NCBI GenBank assembly: GCA_964421595.1
Contig: CAYQXY010000020.1
Location: 1 to 64,000, forward strand
Reading direction: 5' to 3'
Source: PXAP01 sp964421595
GTDB lineage: Bacteria > Bacteroidota > Bacteroidia > Bacteroidales > PUMT01
Length of the DNA: 64,000 nucleotides
The notes below the pieces were generated by a model. That model did no database searches, was not told the DNA's origin, and saw only the letters and a program-made list of their open reading frames with translations. The position numbers and the translations under genes were made by a program. Shown here in pieces: positions 26,664 through 34,448 of this stretch. How positions within the stretch are numbered: position 1 is the first letter of the stretch; every line of letters begins with the position of its first letter.

Positions 26664-26898
26664 GTGCGACTTGATGGGAAATAACCTGATGTGCAAGTCC
26701 GCTATAGTAATTCAAAGATGCCAATCATTAGCTAAAGGCAAGTGCGCCAATCACGAGGTGGAATCTGAAGGAAGCCTGCGGGGGATACTATTTTAAGTTG
26801 TTCCTGCTTGATGGTCGGGCTCAGCTCTATCACATAAAGGGTGCAAGTCCCTTACAATCCTCTGATAGAAATTGTTAGAAAAGGCAAGGGCGTCTCCC
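26664..26898 (+). mobile_element. Truncated group II intron: 5' domain I fragment plus a second partial copy
   Basis: The segment starts with GTGCGAC, matching the GUGYG 5' end of group II introns. It then shows GTGCAAGTCC (26691), GCTAAAGGCAAGTGCGCC (26731) and TGGAATCTGAAGGAAGC (26759-26775), the last being a hallmark of domain I in bacterial introns. From about 26836 a second, shorter unit repeats GTGCAAGTCC and AAGGCAAGGGCG. There is no reverse transcriptase gene and no domain V/VI, so it is a dead fragment. Its position directly behind a terminator matches the target habit of group IIC introns. Confidence 0.8.
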
Positions 26899-26911
26899 AA
26901 AAATGTTAAGT

Positions 26912-28375
26912 TTAATTGTTTTCCGGGTTTATGGAAACTCCTTTGTAGATATTTAGCTTTAACATTTCAAATTCCTGGGCCAGGGCATTCATCTCGATAA
27001 TTTTACTCTTCAGGTGCTTGTCAAAAAAAGATGTGACAACCCTGCCTGCTATTTTAATTGCCAGATCAGGATCAATATCTCCTGCCTCGTTCAAGGCTTG
27101 TAAGGGAATCATATAGGGTATATCCATGAAGTTACTATGACCTGATTGAAGAATAATGCCTTCATAAAATACCGATGTACTCTTATTCACATAGGCATGC
27201 TGATTAAAATTCTCATGTTCAGGAGGCCAGTCAGCAGACAGATAAAGAAAGGGTTTATGAAACACAGTATCGACAACCTGTCCCCACTGGACTCCATCCA
27301 GATTTGCGCCAGCCTTTATTCTGCTATCATTCAGCAAGGATTCTCCGGCAGCCCCGCCACCCCTGGAATGTCCAAAGGAACCAATATTAGATAAATCCAG
27401 CCTTCCTTTAAAAAAGCCGGAATCGTTCCATACATTTAATTCACTAACTACGTCGCTAATATCCTTAGCCCAGTATTCAATAATGTCTTTTACAAAATAT
27501 GTAGATAGCGCCCTTTGAACAAAAGGATGCCGGTCTTCAAATGCAAGTCCGTTCTTAAATGCCTCAACTGCTGGCGCAACCCTGTCCCATGTTCCTGATT
27601 CAATCCGGTTTGCATATTCATAATCAAAATACACTTCAGTACCATCAGGGAATGTGGTTCCGGTACTTTCATAAGTATGGTTAATTGCAAATACGACATA
27701 TCCATGACTTACTATCTCCGACATTAATGCATAATATCCGTTGGCTTTTGAGTTGTAACCATGCGAAAAAATGAGGACTGGAAAAGTTTCATCAGCAATC
27801 GGAATGTTTCTGTAAACTTTTGTTTCAACTTTATTTAAATAATTGAGCATTGAGTGTGGAAGTCCGTATTTCTGAGCAAAGCCATTTCTCCCTGCGGTGT
27901 CTGTATAAGGATCCTTTTCTCCTCCCTTTTCTTCTGAGGGATACCATACTTTTATCATTAAGCTTCTTTTATCTGTCCTGTCGGCAGTAATTACTTCTTC
28001 TCTGTCGAGCTTAAGAAATATATCCTTTGTTCCCACTGTGAAGGGACCAGTTGTTTGAGGCAGTTCAAATACTGGTAATACTGAGGGAAGGATAATGGCC
28101 AGGGCCAGTAAAACTGTAAAACCAATGGTTTTGAAAATCCTGACTACAATTGCAGACTTTTTTCCGGATTGCCTCAGGGCAATTATCATAGCGATAAGCC
28201 AGACCAGGTACGCCGGGATCATTTGCCATCGGGAGCCATCGAAAATCAGATAGATGGAAATAATTATGACAAGGAAGCCGATCACGTAAAGCTTATTGAG
28301 ATTTTTATTTATAACCCGGTTAAATACGATATAAACAGATGATGCTATTAACAATAGTAATTCTAAAATCAGCAT
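26912..28375 (-). CDS. Membrane-anchored alpha/beta hydrolase, PAF-acetylhydrolase-like
   Basis: The product is 487 aa. Residues 1-110 contain about four hydrophobic helices; the rest is an alpha/beta hydrolase. The oxyanion region is PVLIFSHGYNSKANGYY, and the nucleophile elbow is FGHSRGGGAAGE with Ser at the centre. A histidine toward the end (LQSGHSNFMD) is the likely third triad member. It resembles plasma PAF acetylhydrolase/dienelactone hydrolase-type esterases. The catalytic part probably lies outside the cytoplasm. The gene is separate from the convergent pgi operon. Confidence 0.82.
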   Translation of the reverse strand: MLILELLLLIASSVYIVFNRVINKNLNKLYVIGFLVIIISIYLIFDGSRWQMIPAYLVWLIAMIIALRQSGKKSAIVVRIFKTIGFTVLLALAIILPSVLPVFELPQTTGPFTVGTKDIFLKLDREEVITADRTDKRSLMIKVWYPSEEKGGEKDPYTDTAGRNGFAQKYGLPHSMLNYLNKVETKVYRNIPIADETFPVLIFSHGYNSKANGYYALMSEIVSHGYVVFAINHTYESTGTTFPDGTEVYFDYEYANRIESGTWDRVAPAVEAFKNGLAFEDRHPFVQRALSTYFVKDIIEYWAKDISDVVSELNVWNDSGFFKGRLDLSNIGSFGHSRGGGAAGESLLNDSRIKAGANLDGVQWGQVVDTVFHKPFLYLSADWPPEHENFNQHAYVNKSTSVFYEGIILQSGHSNFMDIPYMIPLQALNEAGDIDPDLAIKIAGRVVTSFFDKHLKSKIIEMNALAQEFEMLKLNIYKGVSINPENN

Positions 28376-28658
28376 TTGTATTTTTTTTAATGATTACAAA
28401 ATTCGTTATACTCAATAGAAGTGGAAGGTGCTTGACCTTCACCAGTCTGGTCGGCCGGATTAGAAGCTGGAATGCTTTTTTGGACTATTAAGGCAGTATT
28501 TTTAATCCATTTAATTTCAAATGTTCCATATATGTGATTAGTTGCAAAATGCGGTGTGCTTTCCTGTCGATAAGCAACGGGTTTGATACTGTACTAATTA
28601 CCAGGTTTTCAGATACAATAATAGCTGCCGGGCCTTATTCTGGTTCCAGAATGTCTTC

Positions 28659-29036
28659 CTAATTCGATAAGCGGAGGTTTCTTCTGGTTACAAACCAGAC
28701 TGCATATGATATCAACAAAAGAACGAATCCATATGCAGGCGCAAGTAATGACACCCGGAATCCACCGGCAAGCAGGGCAGGTGAAACATCTGGAATTTGT
28801 GGTATAACTTGCAGAGCTTGAATCAAGCCGATAATCTGGCCCAGTACTCCAAAAAGAAAAGCAAAACTGCCGAGAAACAATACCAGTTCCGATAATGGTT
28901 TCAGGCTGGTGCTGCTTTTTGTTTCTTCACGGGAAAACCTGAAGATGATAATGCCTGTGAGTATTATGTTTATAACCCACATTAAATAAATAGGTAGCAT
29001 AAAGTATATTCCACCCTCGATCAGATTTCTAAACAT
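28659..29036 (-). CDS. Short MotA/TolQ/ExbB-like membrane protein
   Basis: The product is 125 aa with three hydrophobic segments (about residues 12-32, 50-70 and 90-115). The segment LGSFAFLFGVLGQIIGLIQALQ followed by LLAGGFRVSLLAPAYGFVLLLIS fits the MotA/TolQ/ExbB proton-channel domain in shortened form. No ExbD/TolR partner is adjacent, so coupling to a TonB or Tol machine cannot be shown. Located between the hydrolase and the divergent two-component pair. Confidence 0.7.
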   Translation of the reverse strand: MFRNLIEGGIYFMLPIYLMWVINIILTGIIIFRFSREETKSSTSLKPLSELVLFLGSFAFLFGVLGQIIGLIQALQVIPQIPDVSPALLAGGFRVSLLAPAYGFVLLLISYAVWFVTRRNLRLSN

Positions 29037-29223
29037 AGCAGATTTTTTAAGAATTAATAATAATCAATATTAGTATAGCTTTTATTATCAAAAAAATAAT
29101 TTCGGCCAACTGCAGTTTATCTTCCCTGAATAACAAACGAGGACTGTTTTCGGCATTAAGGGGTAAAATCGATACGTTTACCTAAAAAACCGTGTGATTG
29201 TTAAAGTTCTGAACAATTGCTGA

Positions 29224-29231
29224 TATCTTTG
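29224..29231 (+). promoter_or_regulatory. Putative -7 box (TATCTTTG) immediately before the sensor kinase ATG
   Basis: TATCTTTG matches TAnnTTTG and ends 7 bp before the ATG at 29239. If functional, the mRNA would be leaderless or nearly so. A TTG lies 23 bp upstream, slightly too far for a standard -33 box. Confidence 0.4.
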
Positions 29232-29238
29232 ATCCGTA

Positions 29239-30300
29239 ATGGAAATTGCCCGCGAACATACTGTTATATTCCAGAAGAAAAGATGGCTGTGGCAAACTGT
29301 GTACTGGTTATTTGCTGCATTACTACTTTTTTTTGTTTTCAGCAACCGTCAATATGACCTGAATGTAAGGATTACTGTTGTTATAATTCTTATAATCATG
29401 AGTATTGGCCTTACACTGATGATTAATCATTATCTCATTCCAGAGTATCTGTTCAAGGGCAGGTACTTTCTTTTTGGGTACCTTGTTATCGGTTCTTTTC
29501 TTGTTTCTGTCTGGATAAATTTACTATGCATACTGATTATTCTGTGGTATTCTGTAAATAAATTTCAGGAAGTGGTGCTTCCTGATGGTACAGATCTGCT
29601 GCTGCTGGTTTCCGGTAGCTATATTATAATTCTATTTGCTGCATTTGTTCATTTTATAAAAGAGACATTTCTGAGAAAAATTGAGCAGGATAAAGTCGAA
29701 AGTCAAAAAACTGAAATTGAACTTAAGCTAAAGGAAGCAAGGCTCAAGCTATTGCAGGACCAGCTAAACCCACACTTTCTATTTAACATGCTTAACAATA
29801 TTTACGGACTCTGGATGGAAAATTCAAAATCAACTCCAGATATTATATTGAAGTTGTCGGCATTGCTTGATTATATGCTCCATGAATGCAGTAAGGAGAA
29901 AGTGCCTGTCAATAATGAAATTCAATTTATCAGGAATTATATAGACCTTGAAAGGATCCGTCATGATAATCGACTCAAAATTAATATAACCATGCCTGAT
30001 AATATTAACAGGCATATGATTGCCCCTCTTGTGCTGTTTGTATTTGTCGAGAATGCTTTCAAGCACGGAGCGAATAGTAATCCCGGAGAAAGCATAATAT
30101 CAATTGAGTTGAAGTCAGGGAATAATTTTCTCGATTTTAATGTTACAAATAATTATATCAAATCTGACCGGAATAGAGCAGGATTAGGATTGAAAAATGT
30201 TGCCGAACGGCTTAATTTGATATATCCCGGAAATCATAAACTGGATTTTCAGGTTACTGATGATGTATTCATTGTCTGTCTAAATATCCAAACTGTTTAG
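29239..30300 (+). CDS. LytS/YehU-type sensor histidine kinase
   Basis: The product is 353 aa. Four hydrophobic helices fill residues 14-135, followed by a coiled-coil linker. The His_kinase domain has its phospho-acceptor in LLQDQLNPHFLFNMLNNIY (His near residue 180). The ATPase part has the N-box VFVENAFKHGANS and GLGLKNVAERL. The signal is unknown. The stop codon directly abuts the ATG of the LytTR regulator, so the two are co-translated. This LytS-LytTR pairing without an extracellular sensor domain is common in Bacteroidota. Confidence 0.92.
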   Translation: MEIAREHTVIFQKKRWLWQTVYWLFAALLLFFVFSNRQYDLNVRITVVIILIIMSIGLTLMINHYLIPEYLFKGRYFLFGYLVIGSFLVSVWINLLCILIILWYSVNKFQEVVLPDGTDLLLLVSGSYIIILFAAFVHFIKETFLRKIEQDKVESQKTEIELKLKEARLKLLQDQLNPHFLFNMLNNIYGLWMENSKSTPDIILKLSALLDYMLHECSKEKVPVNNEIQFIRNYIDLERIRHDNRLKINITMPDNINRHMIAPLVLFVFVENAFKHGANSNPGESIISIELKSGNNFLDFNVTNNYIKSDRNRAGLGLKNVAERLNLIYPGNHKLDFQVTDDVFIVCLNIQTV

Positions 30301-31023
30301 ATGATGGAGAGATCCCATAAATATTCATGTATCATAATTGACGATGAACCTATTGCCATCAGGGTAATAAATACATATATTTCCAAAATTGATGAGGTTG
30401 AAGCTATTGGAAGTTTTACAAATGCATTTGATGCAATGAATTTACTTCACAGTAAAAAAACAGACCTGATCTTTTTGGACATAAATATGCCTGGTATTAA
30501 TGGGATCGAATTCCTGAGATCAATACACAATCCACCTGAAGTCATCTTTACCACGGCTTTCAGAGAATATGCAGCTGAGGCTTTCGATGTGAATGCCCTT
30601 GATTATCTAGTTAAACCGGTGTCAATGGAGCGGTTTCTTAAATCAATCAACAAGTTTCTTGAAAAGAAAAATTCCGCCCAAAGATCTGATGTCAACCTGA
30701 ATGATAATGATTATATCATTTTGAAATCCGATAAAAAAAATTTTAAGGTAAAGGTGAATGAGATCTTGTATATTGAGAGCCTTGATGATTATGTCAAGGT
30801 TCATACATTGAATAACAGGCTTGTATGTTACATGAGGTTGTCGGCACTGGAAAGTTTGTTTGCCAGCTCTGGCACCATGATCAGAATTCACCGGTCATAT
30901 ATTATAAATACAGATTTTGTTCAGGTTTTTACTGGTTATGATGTAGAGATCAACGGTAAAAAAATTCCGATAGGCAGGAACTACAGGGCCCGGACATTAA
31001 AACTACTGAGACAGGAAGATTAA
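30301..31023 (+). CDS. LytTR-family response regulator
   Basis: The product is 240 aa. Residues 8-125 form a receiver with acidic pocket DDE (14-16), phospho-acceptor Asp60 in LIFLDINMPG, and Lys in YLVKPV. A LytTR DNA-binding domain occupies about residues 140-238 (YIESLDDYVKVHT, IRIHRSYIIN, IPIGRNYR). The direct partner is the kinase encoded just upstream. Target genes are not visible; the next plus-strand gene is the fasciclin lipoprotein 790 bp away. Confidence 0.93.
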   Translation: MMERSHKYSCIIIDDEPIAIRVINTYISKIDEVEAIGSFTNAFDAMNLLHSKKTDLIFLDINMPGINGIEFLRSIHNPPEVIFTTAFREYAAEAFDVNALDYLVKPVSMERFLKSINKFLEKKNSAQRSDVNLNDNDYIILKSDKKNFKVKVNEILYIESLDDYVKVHTLNNRLVCYMRLSALESLFASSGTMIRIHRSYIINTDFVQVFTGYDVEINGKKIPIGRNYRARTLKLLRQED

Positions 31024-31215
31024 TTCAAACCTTACCCTTTTTATATATTTCCTTACTAGTGTTGCATTGTTTCCTTTCAAATAGAATTAATAACTCATAA
31101 TCAATTGATTAAAAGTAAAAAAATCACAATAATTTAGAAATCCAAAAATTACATTAACTCTTGAAAGCATTAATTTTATTGGCTTATATAGTGCTTTTAT
31201 TTTGATAACTTAACA

Positions 31216-31485
31216 CTATTGATATTTCCTTATAAGCTTGCCGGTTAGCTGGCCAAGAAAGAAAGCTGTAATAAGGTAAATATAACTTTCCCAGCTCCAC
31301 CCAAGATCGAAATAAATTCTCATCCCAACTATCACCGGTACGGGTATGTGTATTGCCAGGTACCAATCTCTCGAAAATTTCCTGGTACCTCCACGCCAGT
31401 ATCCAAATGGGATATTAAGTATATATACGAATAATGCAAAGACAATAAACCCGGTCATGTAATTTTTTTGAAGGGCAAAGATCAT
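31216..31485 (-). CDS. Small three-helix membrane protein, function unknown
   Basis: The product is 89 aa. Three hydrophobic segments are visible: about residues 10-28, 43-58 and 64-82. A conserved-looking FGYWRGGTRKFSRDWYLAIHIPVPVIV core lies between the first and second. I recognise it as a conserved hypothetical type of protein in Bacteroidota, but no function is known to me. The frame is well formed and convergent with the response regulator gene. Confidence 0.7.
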   Translation of the reverse strand: MIFALQKNYMTGFIVFALFVYILNIPFGYWRGGTRKFSRDWYLAIHIPVPVIVGMRIYFDLGWSWESYIYLITAFFLGQLTGKLIRKYQ

Positions 31486-31809
31486 AATAAATAATTACTC
31501 TTTTAAACACTTGCAGGTTGTAATAAACATATTTCCAGTTAGGGATTCCCAAAATACTATTCCCGAAATGTGAGATTAGAGATTAAAAAAATTAAACAAA
31601 AGTAATTTGGAAGTTCTTTTTATGAAGCTGGGCTGAGTGTCTCAAAAAGCATATAAACAGATATATAGGCATATTTAAATCTTGCCGGCTATTGATATGC
31701 AATCTTTAAATGTTTAATAAAAAATCTAAAAAAATGAACATAAAGTGAGCTGTGTTGTTTCTGAATAAAATTAAACAAACAAATTCTAAAACTTTAAAAG
31801 ACTGAAAAA
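31486..31809. other. AT-rich leader region of the fasciclin gene
   Basis: These 324 bp are strongly AT-rich with poly-A stretches. No clear TAnnTTTG/TTTG pair, hairpin or repeat copy was recognised, although the fasciclin promoter should be here. Confidence 0.35.
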
Positions 31810-33147
31810 ATGAAAAATTCAATTTTAAGTGTAAAAACACTTCTCCTGGTATTCGGATTTGCAGCATTTTCATTATCATCATGTGATAACGACGAAAATG
31901 ATCCCATGCCTGATGATCCGAAACCTGCTAACGTTGTAGAGGTTGTCGCAGAAAGCGATGATCATAACACCCTTGAGGCAGCTCTTGGTGCAGCTGGTTT
32001 GATTGAGACATTGCAGGGCTCTGGACCCTTCACTGTATTCGCTCCAACCGATGCTGCTTTTGCTGCATTGCCGGCAGGAACTGTCGAAACTTTGCTGCAG
32101 GATCCGTCCGGCGACCTTAGAGATATTTTACTTTACCACGTAATAGGAGGAAATGTAATGTCCTCGTCGTTGTCAGATGGCATGGTTGCTCCGACTGTTC
32201 TGGGTGATGAGGTTACTGTTACCATTAACAGTCAGGGTGTGTTTATAAATGATGCCCGGGTAACGGTTGCTGATATTGAAACCGGAAACGGTGTTGTACA
32301 TGTTATTGATGCGGTGCTTATACCTGAATCTCCAATGCCTGCTACTGTTGCAGACATTATAACCGGAAGTCCCGATCATGAAACCCTTACTGCCGCAGTT
32401 GTTGCAGCCGGACTGGTTGAGACCCTTGAGGGAGCGGGCCCGTTCACTGTTTTTGCGCCAACCGATGCTGCCTTTGCTGCATTGCCTGAGGGTACAGTAG
32501 AATCATTGCTTGAAGACCCTTCCGGTGCGTTGACAGACATTCTGCTTTATCACGTTGTGGGTGCAAAAGCATTGTCATCTGATCTTTCAGACGGACAGGA
32601 AATTGAAACTGTATATGGCGACAATGTAACTGTAACAATTAATAATGATGGTGTCTTTATTAATGGAGCCCAGGTAACTGTAGCCGATATTGAAGCTGAA
32701 AACGGTGTAGTACATGTTATTGATGCGGTAATGATACCAATGCCTGCTACTGTTGCAGACATTATTACCGGAAGTCCCGATCATCAAACCCTTACTGCCG
32801 CAGTTGTTGCAGCCGGACTGGTTGAGACCCTTGAGGGAGTGGGCCCGTTCACTGTTTTTGCGCCAACCGATGCTGCTTTTACTGCATTGCCTGAGGGTAC
32901 AGTTGAGTCATTGCTTGAAGATCCTTCCGGTGCATTGACAGACATTCTGCTTTACCACGTTGTGGGTGCAAAAGCATTGTCATCTGATCTTTCAGACGGA
33001 CAGGAAATTGAAACTGTATATGGCGACAATGTAACAGTAACAATCAATAATGATGGTGTCTTCATCAATGGAGCCCAGGTAACTGTAGCAGACCTTGAGG
33101 CCAAAAACGGTGTAGTTCATGTTATTGATGCTGTGCTTATACCCTGA
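31810..33147 (+). CDS. Lipoprotein with three fasciclin (FAS1) domains
   Basis: The product is 445 aa with lipobox LSLSSC (Cys25) and an acidic linker. Three FAS1 domains follow at about residues 40-172, 178-310 and 314-445. Each has the ...GPFTVFAPTDAAF and LLYHV motifs and ends in NGVVHVIDAVLIP. Domains 2 and 3 are almost identical in protein and DNA (for example HETLTAAVVAAG versus HQTLTAAVVAAG), which shows a recent internal duplication. FAS1 domains mediate adhesion or matrix contact; the protein should be surface- or periplasm-exposed. Confidence 0.93.
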   Translation: MKNSILSVKTLLLVFGFAAFSLSSCDNDENDPMPDDPKPANVVEVVAESDDHNTLEAALGAAGLIETLQGSGPFTVFAPTDAAFAALPAGTVETLLQDPSGDLRDILLYHVIGGNVMSSSLSDGMVAPTVLGDEVTVTINSQGVFINDARVTVADIETGNGVVHVIDAVLIPESPMPATVADIITGSPDHETLTAAVVAAGLVETLEGAGPFTVFAPTDAAFAALPEGTVESLLEDPSGALTDILLYHVVGAKALSSDLSDGQEIETVYGDNVTVTINNDGVFINGAQVTVADIEAENGVVHVIDAVMIPMPATVADIITGSPDHQTLTAAVVAAGLVETLEGVGPFTVFAPTDAAFTALPEGTVESLLEDPSGALTDILLYHVVGAKALSSDLSDGQEIETVYGDNVTVTINNDGVFINGAQVTVADLEAKNGVVHVIDAVLIP

Positions 33148-33177
33148 TTCTTTCCCATGATAAGAAGCTTCAGGAGG

Positions 33178-33211
33178 ACCCTGCATTCATTTTGAGTGCA
33201 GGGTTTTTTAT
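33178..33211 (+). terminator. Intrinsic terminator after the fasciclin gene
   Basis: The 12-bp stem ACCCTGCATTCA / TGAGTGCAGGGT has one G-T pair and a 3-nt loop and is followed by TTTTTT. It lies 30 bp after the stop. Confidence 0.93.
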
Positions 33212-33450
33212 TCGGCTCCGGTCAGGTGCGCTGGTAGTTTCTTCATCATCATATAATCAGATTTTTTATGGTTTTCTTATTACCGGCAGGGAGGCTTAAT
33301 TCTTTGAATATTTTCCAACATTGCTACCGGGCCGGGAATTTTTTAATGGTTCCACGAAAAGTAAACCTATGATCTAATTGAAAGAAACAATTTGACAATC
33401 AGCCAAACTTTTCTGCTTATATTTACCGGCAATTATATAATTTTTGTGAT

Positions 33451-34197
33451 ATGGACCGGATCAAACTGATTAATGAAATATTCAAGAAAACAAATTTTAA
33501 AAATTATCTGGAAATAGGATGTTCAACAGGAGGGTCATTCCTGCCTGTGAAAGCAAAAAACAAAACTGCAATAGATCCTTACTTCAAGGTGCCATTGCGC
33601 AGGAAAATCAAATGGAGGATACTGGTACCTGAAAATTCTAACAATAAATATTTTGAAGAGGAGAGTGATACTTTTTTTCACAAGAGGAAGGAATACCTCA
33701 TTGGTTTAGGAAAGCTGGATTTAGTACTGGTTGATGGCCTCCATACCTTCCGTGCTTCTCTGAGTGATGTACTTAATTCTCTGCAGTACCTAAATAAGAA
33801 TGGAATTATTATAATGCACGACTGTTTCCCTCCAAACGCTGCAGCTGCCTTACCCACGGGAAATTATCCGAAACCTGAGGAGGTTGAAGGCATTGAGGGG
33901 TGGACCATGGAATGGTGCGGTGATGTTTGGAAGACCATAGTTTATTTAAGGGAGAAGTATAACGCTTCTTTGGATATATGTGTCATTGATACCGACTACG
34001 GGCTAGGCATAGTAAGACCCAAAGGAAATATTGATGCTGACGAGCTTGTCATTGACGAGAAACTGTTTTCCCGGATCAATAATCTTACCTATGATGAAAT
34101 GATCAAAGATCCTGTTTCCATAATGAATCTAAAGGATCAGCAATATTCAGCAACGCTCGTTAATGAGATATCCGGAAGTACAACCAGGATAAAGTAA
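33451..34197 (+). CDS. Class I SAM-dependent methyltransferase
   Basis: The product is 248 aa. The SAM-binding motif I is NYLEIGCSTGGSF (about residues 18-30), followed by the acidic residue in KTAIDPYF. A later motif, LDLVLVDGLHTFRASLSDV, and IIIMHDCFPPN are typical of the Methyltransf_24-like group acting on sugars or small molecules. The substrate is unknown. It stands alone, just upstream of a decayed antitoxin remnant. Confidence 0.85.
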   Translation: MDRIKLINEIFKKTNFKNYLEIGCSTGGSFLPVKAKNKTAIDPYFKVPLRRKIKWRILVPENSNNKYFEEESDTFFHKRKEYLIGLGKLDLVLVDGLHTFRASLSDVLNSLQYLNKNGIIIMHDCFPPNAAAALPTGNYPKPEEVEGIEGWTMEWCGDVWKTIVYLREKYNASLDICVIDTDYGLGIVRPKGNIDADELVIDEKLFSRINNLTYDEMIKDPVSIMNLKDQQYSATLVNEISGSTTRIK

Positions 34198-34232
34198 GCA
34201 GGAATTTTATAAGTTGAAGATATTTTTTTCGC

Positions 34233-34390
34233 ATGGAGCAAATGGGAATGACTAATGCTGATATGGTAAAATATACTGGTAGTCAAAGTCGGGTAATTGA
34301 GATTCTTAATAGAAAGAGAAGTTTGACTTTGGGTATGATAAAATCACTTTACAAAGGATTAAAATCCCAGCGGAAATTTTATTAGCATAG
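34233..34390 (+). pseudogene. higA: Decayed HigA-type antitoxin remnant
   Basis: From the ATG at 34233 the frame reads MEQMGMTNADMVKYTG then SQSRVIEILNRKRSLTLGMI, then KSLYKGLK. This is the C-terminal helix-turn-helix half of HigA-like antitoxins (consensus MEQLGLTQADL...SKVSEVLNxKRPLSLxMIRxLHxGLGIPAE). After GLK the reading is shifted: adding one A in the AAAA run near 34362 restores IPAEILLA and a TAG at 34388-34390. The N-terminal half is missing or frameshifted upstream (TGA at 34215). No toxin gene is nearby. Confidence 0.78.
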
Positions 34391-34448
34391 GAATTCAACC
34401 TACTGCAATTTTTTCGCGCTGAAGCAAAAGATTACTGAAGATATAAGG

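Noticed and set aside
31216..34198. A fasciclin-methyltransferase surface-modification system
   Set aside because: The genes are separated by a strong terminator (33178-33211) and nothing else links them.
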